Notes under the pieces: model-generated
What the model was told of the DNA's origin: nothing
Databases searched by the model: none
What the model saw: only the letters and a program-made list of their open reading frames with translations
Position numbers and translations under genes: made by a program
Part shown: one piece after another, positions 15,655-24,325 of the stretch
How the letters are laid out: every line of letters starts with the position of its first letter
Numbering within the stretch: position 1 is the stretch's first letter
NCBI RefSeq assembly: GCF_019375475.1
Contig: NZ_JAHXGQ010000004.1
Location: forward strand, 1-64,000
Source of the DNA: Saccharothrix obliqua
GTDB taxonomy: Bacteria > Actinomycetota > Actinomycetes > Mycobacteriales > Pseudonocardiaceae
Direction of reading: 5' to 3'
DNA length: 64,000 nucleotides

Positions 15655-16389
15655 TTACGGCACGACCCGGTAGTGCGTGGTGAGGCGGCCGTCGCCGGTC
15701 AGCACGTGGTAGGCGATCGCGGGCGGTAGATCGCGGTCCATGACCTGGTCGGACTCCCACGGCAGCCGCAGCGTCGACACCACGCCGGGCGCGACGCGCA
15801 CCGGCCGGCCCGCGAACGTGGCGGCCGCGCCGGTGTGCGCGTGCCCGCACAGCACCGCCAGCGCGTTGTCGTGCCGGGCGAGGACGTCGGCGAGCCGGTC
15901 GGCGTCGCCCAGGCGGATCGCGTCGATCGTCGGCTCGTGCACCTCGACCGGCGGGTGGTGGAAGCACACCACCGTCGGCGCGCCGGCCGAGAGCACGGAC
16001 TCCAGCCACGCGAGGGTCGGCTCGCCGAGCAGCCCGTCCGCGCGGCCGGGGATGCTGGAGTCGGCCAGCGCGAACACCACGCCGCCCACCTCCGCCACCC
16101 GGTTCACCGGCTCCTCCCCCGCCGGCTCGCCCAGCAGCACCGACCGGAAGTTTCCGCGTGCGTCGTGGTTGCCCGGCAGCGTCAGGACGGGGACCTTCGA
16201 GGACACCAGGTGGGCGCGGGCCAGTTCGTACTCGGGGGTGAGGCCGTGGTCGGCGATGTCGCCACTGACCAGGATCGCGTCCAGCGGACCGGGCAGGGAC
16301 TCCAGGTGGGCCATGACGCGCCGGGCGCGTTCCGTGGCACGCGAACCGCCGTCGAAGTGGGTGTCGCTGACGTGCGCGATGACGATCAC
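15655..16389 (-). CDS. Calcineurin-like metallophosphoesterase (CpdA-like)
   Basis: A 244-residue protein. The five metal-binding blocks are in order: DTHFD (residues 9-13), SGDIAD, PGNHDARG, CFHHPP and CGHAHTG. This is the class III cyclic-nucleotide phosphodiesterase pattern, so hydrolysis of cAMP or a similar phosphodiester is plausible but not proven. GTG 16389 gives the conserved N-terminus (VIVIAHVSDTHFDGG); an upstream ATG at 16440 would add 17 unlike residues. It diverges from the glnX operon over 121 bases. Confidence 0.85.
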   Translation of the reverse strand: MIVIAHVSDTHFDGGSRATERARRVMAHLESLPGPLDAILVSGDIADHGLTPEYELARAHLVSSKVPVLTLPGNHDARGNFRSVLLGEPAGEEPVNRVAEVGGVVFALADSSIPGRADGLLGEPTLAWLESVLSAGAPTVVCFHHPPVEVHEPTIDAIRLGDADRLADVLARHDNALAVLCGHAHTGAAATFAGRPVRVAPGVVSTLRLPWESDQVMDRDLPPAIAYHVLTGDGRLTTHYRVVP

Positions 16390-16510
16390 CGCGTCGAGCG
16401 TAGTCGCGGCGGTTCGGGTCCGGTCACGTGAACCGGCCACCCGCGCGCCCCGGCCGATCTACGCTAACGACGCGGCGAGTGGCGCCGATCACTCCGGAGA
16501 GGGGGCGGTC

Positions 16511-17767
16511 GTGCTGGTCGAGGATCTGCGGAACCGGGGCGCCGTGCGCCGCGTGACCGGTCTGGCCCGCAGCACGCCGGGCAGGCTGACCGCGTTGGCG
16601 CTGGGCCTGATCGCCGCGACGCTGCTGGTGGGCGCGCTGACGGTGGCGTCGGTGCGGGACCGGTCGGACGCCGTGGTGGCGGTGGCGGACCGCGGTGAAC
16701 CCCTCGCGCACGCCGCGCAGGAGGTCTACCGGGCGATGGCCGACGCGGACGCGACGGCCGCCAGCGCGTTCCTGTCCGGCGGGGTCGAGTCGCCCGGGTT
16801 GCGGCAGCGCTACGAGGCGGACGTGGCACGCGCCGCGGCGGCGCTGTCCACCGCGAGCGAGGTCACCCGCTCCCCCGAGCTGGTCGGACCGCTGGCCACG
16901 CTGTCCGGGCAGCTCCCGGTGTACACGGGGCTGGTGGAGACGGCGCGCACGCACAACCGGCAGGGCAACCCGGTGGGCGCGGCGTACCTGCGGGAGGCGT
17001 CGAACCTGATGCGGTCCGCGCTGCTGCCCGCCGCGCACGACCTGTACCGGGTGCAGACCGCGAACGTGGTGCGCGACCTGGCCGACGCCGGTTCCCCGCC
17101 GTGGCCGGAGGGACTGCTCGGCGCGGGGCTGCTGGCGGCCCTGGTGCTGGCGCAGCGGTACCTGACGCGCCGCACGAACCGGGTGTTCAACGTGGGTCTG
17201 CTGGCGGCGACGGCGGCGGTCGTGGTGTCGCTGCTGTGGGTGCTGGTCGCGTCGCTCGTGGTCGTGGCGCACACGTCGTCCGGCGAGGACGACGCGGTGT
17301 TGGCGGACGTGGTCGCGCAGGCGCGGATCGCCGCGTTGAAGGCACGCGGCGACGAGATGCTGACGCTCGTGGCACGCGGGAACGGCGGGATCTACGAGAG
17401 CGCGTACAAGGAGGCGTCCGCCGAGTTGCGCGGGTTGGTCGGCAGCGCGCCACCGCTGGCGCGTGCCGGCGTCGAGCTGGACCGGTGGCGTGACGCGCAC
17501 ACCGCGGTCCGCGAGGCCGACGACCGGGGCGATTTCACGCAGGCCGTGGAGCGGGCGCTGGGCGCGGGCGCGGCGGCGGCGGCGTTCGACGCGGTGGACG
17601 CGAACCTGACCGACGCGTTGGCGCAGGCGCGGTCGGGGCTGGCGGACCGGATCGCGCGGGCACGTGGCGCGCTCACCGGTGCGGTGCCCGTGGTGGTGTT
17701 GCTGGCGCTGGTGGCGGCGGTGGCGTCGACGGCGGGGCTGTGGCAGCGGCTGAAGGAGTACCGATGA
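16511..17767 (+). CDS. glnX: GlnX-like membrane sensor protein
   Basis: A 418-residue membrane protein starting at GTG 16511 behind GGAGAGGGGG. Hydrophobic spans lie near residues 26-48, 203-217, 229-254 and 390-412. An extracytoplasmic helical domain lies between the first and second (about 50-195) and another between the third and fourth (about 255-385), both rich in Ala/Asp/Arg helices like chemoreceptor sensor domains. The identification as GlnX rests on position: it directly precedes a glutamine/glutamate-type binding lipoprotein and PknG, the order known in mycobacteria and corynebacteria, where GlnX relays binding-protein signals to PknG. First gene of a seven-gene operon. A -10-like TACGCT is at 16460-16465. 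Confidence 0.8.
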   Translation: MLVEDLRNRGAVRRVTGLARSTPGRLTALALGLIAATLLVGALTVASVRDRSDAVVAVADRGEPLAHAAQEVYRAMADADATAASAFLSGGVESPGLRQRYEADVARAAAALSTASEVTRSPELVGPLATLSGQLPVYTGLVETARTHNRQGNPVGAAYLREASNLMRSALLPAAHDLYRVQTANVVRDLADAGSPPWPEGLLGAGLLAALVLAQRYLTRRTNRVFNVGLLAATAAVVVSLLWVLVASLVVVAHTSSGEDDAVLADVVAQARIAALKARGDEMLTLVARGNGGIYESAYKEASAELRGLVGSAPPLARAGVELDRWRDAHTAVREADDRGDFTQAVERALGAGAAAAAFDAVDANLTDALAQARSGLADRIARARGALTGAVPVVVLLALVAAVASTAGLWQRLKEYR

Positions 17768-18744
17768 CGGCGCGGGGTGTGCGGTGGGCGGTCACCGCCG
17801 CGGTCTTGGCGGTGGTGGCGGCGGGCTGCGGCGCGGTGCCCAGCGCCGCGCCGGAGATCGGCGGCCGGTCGGCGGTCGTGCCCGCGCCCGCCGGTGTGGT
17901 GGAGCTGACCGCGCCGCCGAGCACCGCGCCCGGCGCGGACGCCTCGTGCGACGCGACGGCCAGCTTCCGGCCCGACGGCCCGCTGCCCGAGCCCGGCCGG
18001 ATGCCCGCCGGCACGACGATGGCACGCATCCGGGACAAGGGCCGCCTGGTCGTCGGGGTGGACCAGAACACCTACCTGATGGGGTTCCGCAACCCGTTCT
18101 CCGGTGAGCTGGAGGGTTTCGACGTCGACATGGCGCGCGAGGTGGCGCGGGCGATCTTCGGCGACCCGACGCGCGTCCAGTTCAAGGTGCTCACCTCGGA
18201 GGAGCGGATGCCGGCCCTGGAACAGGGGCAGGTGGACGTCGTGGTGCGCACGATGACGATGAACTGCGAGCGGTGGCAGCGGGTGTCGTTCTCCACGGTC
18301 TACTACCAGGCGGGGCAGCGGGTGCTGGTGCCCAGTTCGTCCGACGTGACCGGCATCGACGCGCTGGCCGGGCGGAAGGTGTGCGCCACCAAGGGTTCCA
18401 GCTCGCTGGCGAACGTCGCGAACGCGCCGGGCAAGCCGATCCCGGTGGCGGTGCCGAACTGGACGGACTGCCTGGTGCTGCTCCAGCAGGGCCAGGTCGA
18501 CGCGATCTCCACGGACAACACGATCCTGGCCGGGTTCGCCGCGCAGGACCCGTACACGAAGGTGGTCGGCGCGGTGTTCACCGCCGAGCCGTACGGGATG
18601 GCGTTCCCGAAGCAGGACCAGGACTTCGTGCGGTTCGCCAACGCGCTGCTGGAACGGCTGCGCGCGGACGGCACGTGGGCCGCGCTCCACCGGCGGTGGC
18701 TGGGCGACCCGCCACCTCCTCCGGTCGCGACCTACCGGGACTGA
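17764..18744 (+). CDS. glnH: Glutamate/glutamine-binding lipoprotein (GlnH-like)
   Basis: A 326-residue lipoprotein; its ATG overlaps the glnX stop (ATGA). The lipobox VVAAGC22 follows a 20-residue hydrophobic signal. The mature part is a periplasmic-binding-protein type 2 (SBP_bac_3) domain: GRLVVGVDQNTYLMGFRNPF, LEGFDVDMAREVARAIFG, MPALEQGQVDVVVRTMTMNC, ERWQRVSFSTVYYQAGQRVL, LLQQGQVDAISTDNTILAGF and a final YGMAFPKQDQDFVRFANALL. There is no permease or ATPase beside it, so it acts as a sensor rather than an importer. In mycobacteria the homologue binds aspartate/glutamate-type amino acids and signals through GlnX to PknG. Confidence 0.9.
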   Translation: MTARGVRWAVTAAVLAVVAAGCGAVPSAAPEIGGRSAVVPAPAGVVELTAPPSTAPGADASCDATASFRPDGPLPEPGRMPAGTTMARIRDKGRLVVGVDQNTYLMGFRNPFSGELEGFDVDMAREVARAIFGDPTRVQFKVLTSEERMPALEQGQVDVVVRTMTMNCERWQRVSFSTVYYQAGQRVLVPSSSDVTGIDALAGRKVCATKGSSSLANVANAPGKPIPVAVPNWTDCLVLLQQGQVDAISTDNTILAGFAAQDPYTKVVGAVFTAEPYGMAFPKQDQDFVRFANALLERLRADGTWAALHRRWLGDPPPPPVATYRD

Positions 18745-18746
18745 CC

Positions 18747-19835
18747 GTGGCCGAGGACCTCGACGTCGACGCGGAGCTGACCCGGTTGCGCGCGGAGAGC
18801 GACCGGGTGGCGCAGGCGTTGCTGGCCATGGACGACCACCCGGGCCACCGGCTGCTGCGCGGCACGACACCCGCCGGCGTGACGGCGCGGCGCTGGGCGG
18901 CGGCCGAGGCGGACGTGGTGGGCCTGTGGGAGTGGTTCGACGTCTACCGGGCGGTGCTGGCGCGTGCCGACGCGACCCGCGACCCGGCGGAGCTGCGGCG
19001 GCTGCTCACCGGACCGGAGGTGGTGCTCGCCGGGCCGGTGCCCGGGCGCACGCTGACCGGGCGCGCCGCGCCGGCGGAGCGGATCACGCTGGGCGAGCTG
19101 GTGACGCGGATGAAGGACCGCTACGCGGCGCTGCTGGCGTTGTTCGACGAGGTGCACGAGTCGTGGTCGCGGCGGCTCGCGGAACTGGACGCGCCCGCCG
19201 CCCGGCTGGCCGGGCTCGGGGACTCGGCGACGGTGACGCGGTTGCGGGACGAGGTGGCGGAGGCGCGGCGGCGTGCCGCGGCCGACCCGCTCACCCCGGA
19301 CACCGCGGCGGCGGACCTGCCGACGCGGGTCGCCGAGCTGGTGGCGCTGGTGGGGGGTTTCGCACCGCGGGCCGACGCGGTGGCCGCCCGGCTCGCCGAG
19401 GCGGCGGCACGGCGGGCCGACGCGGTGGAGCTGCGGGCGCGGGTCGTGGCGCGGGTCGCGGGGCCGCACCCGCCGCTGCCGGACGTGCCCGCGCCGGACG
19501 GGGCGCTGGCGGCGCTCCGGGCGCGGTTCCCCGACGTGCGGGAACGGGAGCTGGCCGAGGTCGAGGCGGCGGCGGACGAGGTGCTGACGCGGCTGCGGGC
19601 GGTGGTGGCGCAGCTGACGGGATCGCTGGCGCGGCGGTCGGAGCTGCGGGGTCGGCTGGACGCCTACCGGGCGAAGGCGACCGCGCGTGGCCTGGCCGAG
19701 GACGCCGGGCTGGCCGAACTGCACCGGGCGGCCCGCGACGTGTTGTTCTCCGCGCCGTGCGACCTGCGGGCGGGGACCGTGGCGGTGGCCCGTTACCAGC
19801 GGGCGGTGTTGGAACGGGTGGAGGCGGCGCGATGA
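18747..19835 (+). CDS. Alpha-helical coiled-coil protein of the PknG operon, function unknown
   Basis: A 362-residue protein starting at GTG 18747, 2 bases after glnH. It has no signal peptide or membrane span. Almost the whole length is Ala/Arg/Glu/Leu-rich helix (DAELTRLRAESDRVAQALLA, MKDRYAALLALFDEVHESWS, RELAEVEAAADEVLTRLRAV), so it should form long bundles or coiled coils in the cytoplasm. A conserved-looking aromatic patch VVGLWEWFDVYRAVL is near residue 60. I do not recognise a catalytic motif. Placed between glnH and pknG with overlapping codons, it may be a scaffold between membrane sensor and kinase; that is inference. Confidence 0.7.
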   Translation: MAEDLDVDAELTRLRAESDRVAQALLAMDDHPGHRLLRGTTPAGVTARRWAAAEADVVGLWEWFDVYRAVLARADATRDPAELRRLLTGPEVVLAGPVPGRTLTGRAAPAERITLGELVTRMKDRYAALLALFDEVHESWSRRLAELDAPAARLAGLGDSATVTRLRDEVAEARRRAAADPLTPDTAAADLPTRVAELVALVGGFAPRADAVAARLAEAAARRADAVELRARVVARVAGPHPPLPDVPAPDGALAALRARFPDVRERELAEVEAAADEVLTRLRAVVAQLTGSLARRSELRGRLDAYRAKATARGLAEDAGLAELHRAARDVLFSAPCDLRAGTVAVARYQRAVLERVEAAR

Positions 19836-22075
19836 GGGTGTGCCCACGGCCGTCGTGCGGCGGCGAGGTCGACGCGGACGGGTTCTGCGACCGGTGCGGG
19901 TTGGAAGCGCCGGCGACGACCGCCACCGGCGCGAGCACGGGACCGGGCACCGCACCGTGGACCGGCGCCACGACCACCTCCTCCGGCGGGCGGTCCCGGC
20001 GGTCGGCGTCGACGCGCTCGGCGAGCCGGGGCCGGCTCGGCGCGGGCCTGGTGGAGGTGCCGAGGGTGCCCGCGCGGGACGCCCGGGACGCCGTGCTGGC
20101 CGACCCGGAGGTGCCCGAGGCCAAGCGGTTCTGCTCGGCGTGCGGCAAGGAGGTCGGCCGCGGCCGGGACGGGCGGCCGGGCCGCGTGGAGGGCTTCTGC
20201 GCGCACTGCGGCCACCACTACTCGTTCACGCCGAAGCTGCGGCCCGGCGAGGTGCTGCACGAGCAGTACGAGGTGCTGGGCTGCCTCGCGCACGGCGGGC
20301 TGGGCTGGATCTACCTGGCGCTGGACCACGCCGTCAGCGCGCGCTGGGTGGTGCTCAAGGGCCTGCTGGACAGCGACGACGCCGACGCGATGGCGGCGGC
20401 CGAGGCCGAGCGGCGGTTCCTGGCCGAGGTGTCGCACCCGAACATCGTGGAGATCCACAACTTCGTCCGGCACGCCGACCGCGAGTCCGGCGGGCTGGTC
20501 GACTACATCGTGATGGAGTACGTCGGCGGCACGTCGGTCAAGGACATGGTCAAGGCCGTCCGGGCGGACGGCTCGGGCCGGGAGGCGCTGCCGCTGCCGC
20601 AGGCCATCGCCTACGCGCTGGAGGTGCTGCCCGCCCTGGGCTACCTGCACGACCTCGGCCTGCTGTACTGCGATTTCAAACCGGACAACGTGATCCAGAC
20701 CGAGGAGCAGCTCAAGCTGATCGACCTGGGCGCGGTGCGGCGCGTGGACGACCGCGACTCACCCATCTACGGCACCATCGGCTACCAGGCGCCGGAGATC
20801 GGCGCGCTCGGCCCGTCGGTGGCGTCCGACCTGTACACGGTGGGCCGGGCGTTGGCGGTGACGAGCTTCCCGTTCGACTTCCGCCGCACGCACAAGGAGT
20901 CCCTGCCGACACCCGACGAGCAGCCGCTGCTCGCGCGGTACGACTCGTTCCACCGGTTCCTCAAGCGCGCCACGCACCGCGACCCGGAGCAGCGGTTCGG
21001 GTCGGCGGAGGAGATGGCCGAGCAGCTCACCGGCGTGCTGCGGGAGGTGCTGGCGCAGCAGGACGGCACACCCCGGCCGGGCGCGTCGCGGCAGTTCACG
21101 CCGGAACGGAGGGCGTTCGGGGTGGACGGCGCGCCGGACGCGCGGGAGGCGGTCGCCGGGCTGCCGGTGCCGCAGGTGGACCCGACCGACCCGGCCGCGG
21201 GCTTCCTGGCCACCGCCGCGACGGCGGGCGACCCGGACCGGCTGGTGGCCGCGCTGCGCGCCGCGCCGGTGACCACGGTCGAGGTGCGGTTGCAGGTGGT
21301 GCGGGCGCTGCTCGGCGCGGGCCGCGCGGACGAGGCGGCGGCCGAGCTGAAGGCTCTCGCCGACCCGGGCGTCACCGGCCGGCCCCCCGGGGGCGCGGCC
21401 CCCGCCGTTCCGGACGACGTCGACCTCCACCCGGACGACTGGCGGCCCGACTGGTTCCGGGGCCTGGTGGCGCTCGCCCGCGGCCGGTTCACCGAGGCGC
21501 GGGAGGCGTTCGACCGGGTGTGCGACGTGGTGCCCGGCGAGGCCGCGCCCAAGCTGGCGCTGGCGGTGTCCGCCGAGCTGGCGGGTGACCCGGAGGCCGC
21601 CGCCGGGTACTACCGGGTGGTGTGGCGGACCGACCACTCCTCCGTCAGCGCCGCGTTCGGCCTGGCGCGGGTGCTGCTGGCCGGCGGCGAGCGCGCGGCG
21701 GCGGTGGAGGTGCTGCACGGGGTGCCCGAGACCTCCAGCCACCACGTGGCGGCGCGGGTCGCGGCGGTGCGCGCGCAGGCGGGCGGCGAACTGGCGGACG
21801 TGGTCGCCGCGGGCACGTGGCTGTCGGCGTTGGAACTGGACGTCGCGCGGCGCGTCGGACTGACCGTGGAGCTGTTGAGCACGGCGCTGGGCGCGCTGCC
21901 CGCCCACGGCTCCGGTCCGGCCGGGGAACTGCTGGGCTGCGAGCTGACCGAAACCGGCCTTCGGGCAGGGTTGGAGCGCTGCTACCGGCAGCTGGCGCGA
22001 CTCGCGGACACCCCGGAGGAGCGGATCGCCCTCGTTGACCGCGCGAACGCGGTCCGGCCCAGGACGTTGGTGTGA
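19832..22075 (+). CDS. pknG: PknG-type soluble Ser/Thr protein kinase with rubredoxin-like and TPR domains
   Basis: A 747-residue kinase; its ATG overlaps the previous stop. Order: an extra zinc ribbon (C4, C9, C19, C22), a Ser/Thr-rich linker (25-70), the PknG rubredoxin-like metal site (C101xxC104 and C123xxC126), a kinase domain (about 146-395) and a TPR-like C-terminus (about 440-747). Kinase landmarks: LAHGGLGWIYLALDH as the glycine loop, K176 (WVVLKGL), YCD281FKPDNV as the catalytic loop (non-RD), DLG298-300 in place of DFG, and GTIGYQAPE. In relatives it phosphorylates an FHA protein (GarA/OdhI) that controls 2-oxoglutarate metabolism. The N-terminal ribbon is unusual compared with mycobacterial PknG. 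Confidence 0.95.
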   Translation: MRVCPRPSCGGEVDADGFCDRCGLEAPATTATGASTGPGTAPWTGATTTSSGGRSRRSASTRSASRGRLGAGLVEVPRVPARDARDAVLADPEVPEAKRFCSACGKEVGRGRDGRPGRVEGFCAHCGHHYSFTPKLRPGEVLHEQYEVLGCLAHGGLGWIYLALDHAVSARWVVLKGLLDSDDADAMAAAEAERRFLAEVSHPNIVEIHNFVRHADRESGGLVDYIVMEYVGGTSVKDMVKAVRADGSGREALPLPQAIAYALEVLPALGYLHDLGLLYCDFKPDNVIQTEEQLKLIDLGAVRRVDDRDSPIYGTIGYQAPEIGALGPSVASDLYTVGRALAVTSFPFDFRRTHKESLPTPDEQPLLARYDSFHRFLKRATHRDPEQRFGSAEEMAEQLTGVLREVLAQQDGTPRPGASRQFTPERRAFGVDGAPDAREAVAGLPVPQVDPTDPAAGFLATAATAGDPDRLVAALRAAPVTTVEVRLQVVRALLGAGRADEAAAELKALADPGVTGRPPGGAAPAVPDDVDLHPDDWRPDWFRGLVALARGRFTEAREAFDRVCDVVPGEAAPKLALAVSAELAGDPEAAAGYYRVVWRTDHSSVSAAFGLARVLLAGGERAAAVEVLHGVPETSSHHVAARVAAVRAQAGGELADVVAAGTWLSALELDVARRVGLTVELLSTALGALPAHGSGPAGELLGCELTETGLRAGLERCYRQLARLADTPEERIALVDRANAVRPRTLV

Positions 22076-23055
22076 ACATGGAACCCTCGAAGGAGAACTG
22101 CCCCGCGTGCGGCGCGGCGGTGTCGCCGCAGGACCGCTTCTGCGAGGGGTGCGGGCGCAACCTGCGGGTGCAGCGGACACCCGTGGGCGGTCCCGATGCG
22201 GTGGCCGAGCCGCGTTGCGCGTGCGGTGGCGACCTGGACGCCGAGGGTTTCTGCGTGCGGTGCGGGCGGGCCCGGCCGCCGGCGCGGGACCGGGTGGAGT
22301 TCGTGCTGCCGGGCCTGGCCGGGGTGAGCGACCGCGGCCGGCGGCGGCAGCGCAACGAGGACTCCCTGGCGTTCGGCCGGGTCCGGGCGCGGGGCGCGGC
22401 GGCCGTGGTGTGCGACGGGGTCGCGTCGTCGGAGCGTGCCGAGCAGGCGTCGCAGGTGGCGGTGGACACGGCGCTGGACGTGCTGCTGACGGCCGTGCAG
22501 TCGGGTGGCGACCCGGAGGCCGCCACCGCCGACGCGGCACTGGCGGCGGACGCGGCCGTGGGGCGCCTGGCGCGGCCCGGCGCGGAGGAGGTGGCGCCGT
22601 CCTGCACGTTCGTCTCGGCGCTGGTGACCGAGGAGTCCGCCACCGTCGGCTGGGTGGGCGATTCCCGCGCCTACCTGGTGGGCGAGACCGGCGCGGCGCG
22701 GCTGACCACGGACGACACCTGGGCGGCGCAGCTGGTCGCGGAGGGCGTGCTGACCGAGGAGGAGGCGCTGACCGACCGGCGGGCGCACGTGCTGTCGCGG
22801 TGGCTGGGCGCGGACTCGCAGCTCGAAGCGCCGCAGGCGGTGACGTTCCGGGTGGAGACACCGGGGCTGCTGGTGCTGTGCAGCGACGGGCTGTGGAACT
22901 ACCTGCCGGAACCGGAGGACCTGTGGGCGGCGCTGCCGCGCGGGGTGCCGCCGGTGGAGGTGGCGCGGGAGCTGGTGGAGGTCGCGTTGAAGGCCGGGGG
23001 GCACGACAACGTCACGGTGGTAGTCGTCCAACTGCGGGGTGGGCATGGCGCTTGA
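22072..23055 (+). CDS. PP2C-family Ser/Thr protein phosphatase with two N-terminal zinc ribbons
   Basis: A 327-residue protein; GTG 22072 overlaps the pknG stop. Two zinc ribbons come first: C10, C13, C24, C27 and C49, C51, C61, C64. The second reads CGGDLDAEGFCVRCG, nearly the same as the first ribbon of PknG (CGGEVDADGFCDRCG). The PP2C domain follows: GVSDRGRRRQRNEDSLAFG, VVCDGVASSERAEQAS, VGWVGDSRAYLVGETG, VLCSDGLWNYLPEPEDL and GGHDNVTVVVV, with the metal-binding aspartates in place. It should reverse PknG phosphorylation of shared targets. No membrane span, so cytoplasmic. Confidence 0.92.
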   Translation: MNMEPSKENCPACGAAVSPQDRFCEGCGRNLRVQRTPVGGPDAVAEPRCACGGDLDAEGFCVRCGRARPPARDRVEFVLPGLAGVSDRGRRRQRNEDSLAFGRVRARGAAAVVCDGVASSERAEQASQVAVDTALDVLLTAVQSGGDPEAATADAALAADAAVGRLARPGAEEVAPSCTFVSALVTEESATVGWVGDSRAYLVGETGAARLTTDDTWAAQLVAEGVLTEEEALTDRRAHVLSRWLGADSQLEAPQAVTFRVETPGLLVLCSDGLWNYLPEPEDLWAALPRGVPPVEVARELVEVALKAGGHDNVTVVVVQLRGGHGA

Positions 23056-24325
23056 GTTCGCCGTCGAGGTTTTCCAGAACGAGTACCTGCCGGAGGGGGC
23101 GGCGGAGGTCCACGCGGTGTTGACCGTGTCCGCGGCGGGTGAGCCGGAACAGGTCGCGGCCGACCCCGCGGCCCAGGTGCTCATCGTGGACGCGTCCGGT
23201 TCGATGCGGTACCCGCCGGCGAAGCTGGCCGCCGCCAAGCGCGCCACCCGGGTCGCGCTGGACGCGTTGCGCGACGGCGTCCGGTTCGCGGTCATCGCGG
23301 GCACCGAGTCGGCACGCGTGGTGTACCCGGCGAACGGACTGGCGACCGCGTCGACGTCCTCACGCGAGGCGGCGAAGCGCGCGGTGGCCCGGCTCACCGC
23401 GGACGGCGGCACCGCCATGGGCCAGTGGCTGCTGCTCGCCGACCGCCTGCTGGCCGACCACGACCGGGGTCCCCGGCACGTCATCCTGCTGACCGACGGG
23501 CAGAACCAGCACGAGACGCCGGAGGAGCTGACCGGCGTGCTGGACCGGGTGGCGGGCCGGTTCACCGGCGACTGCCGGGGCGTGGGCACCGACTGGCAGG
23601 TGGCCGAGCTGCGGCGGATCTCCGAGGCGCTGCTCGGCACGGTGGACATCATCCCCGACCCGGCCGACCTGGCCGAGGACTTCCGGGCGATGACGGCGAC
23701 CGCCATGGAGAAGGCGGTGGCCGACGTCTCGCTGCGGCTGTGGACGCCGGAGGGCGCGGAGGTGCTGTACGTGAAGCAGGTCGCGCCGGGCCTGCTGGAC
23801 CTGTCCGACCGGCGGGCCGACGTCGCCGAGCGCACCGGCGAGTACCCGACCGGCGCGTGGGCGGGCGCGGAGAGCCGCGACTACCACGTCGCGGTGCGGG
23901 TCAGGCCCGCCGAGGTCGGGCAGCGGATGCTGGCGGCCCGCGCGAGCCTCGTCGGTCCGGACGGCGACGTGCTGGGGCAGGGCCGGGTGCTGGCGGCGTG
24001 GACCGACGACACGGCGTTGTCCACGCGGCTCAGCCCCGAGGTGGCGCACTACACGGGGCAGGCGGAGCTGGCCGAGGCGATCCGGGACGGCCTGGAGGCG
24101 CGCAAGTCCGGTGACGTGGAGACGGCGACGGCGAAACTGGGCCGCGCGGTGCGGCTGGCGCACGAGTCGGGCAACGCGGACACGGCGAAGCTGCTGGCCA
24201 AGGTGGTCGAGGTGGAGGACGCGCCGAGCGGGACGGTGCGGCTGCGCGCGCGGGTCGCCGACGCCGACGAGATGACCCTGGACACCCGGTCCACGGTGAC
24301 CAAGCGGGTCGGGAAGGGCCGTTGA
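23045..24325 (+). CDS. VWA (von Willebrand factor A) domain protein
   Basis: A 426-residue protein from ATG 23045 (a GTG lies 6 bases upstream), overlapping the PP2C gene by 11 bases. An N-terminal beta region precedes a VWA domain with a complete MIDAS: D49-A-S51-G-S53, the Thr of DGGTAMGQWL and LTDGQNQHET. A beta-sandwich (about 225-330) and helices (about 335-385) follow. The C-terminus ends in DADEMTLDTRSTVTKRVGKG, a Thr/Ser-rich tail of the kind that serves as kinase target and FHA ligand. It is probably a metal-dependent adaptor in the kinase circuit; partners are inferred from the operon. Confidence 0.88.
   Translation: MALEFAVEVFQNEYLPEGAAEVHAVLTVSAAGEPEQVAADPAAQVLIVDASGSMRYPPAKLAAAKRATRVALDALRDGVRFAVIAGTESARVVYPANGLATASTSSREAAKRAVARLTADGGTAMGQWLLLADRLLADHDRGPRHVILLTDGQNQHETPEELTGVLDRVAGRFTGDCRGVGTDWQVAELRRISEALLGTVDIIPDPADLAEDFRAMTATAMEKAVADVSLRLWTPEGAEVLYVKQVAPGLLDLSDRRADVAERTGEYPTGAWAGAESRDYHVAVRVRPAEVGQRMLAARASLVGPDGDVLGQGRVLAAWTDDTALSTRLSPEVAHYTGQAELAEAIRDGLEARKSGDVETATAKLGRAVRLAHESGNADTAKLLAKVVEVEDAPSGTVRLRARVADADEMTLDTRSTVTKRVGKGR

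Noticed and set aside
17764..18744. GlnH as part of an amino-acid ABC importer
   Set aside because: No permease or ATPase gene is adjacent; the neighbours are a membrane sensor and PknG, so a signalling role fits better.
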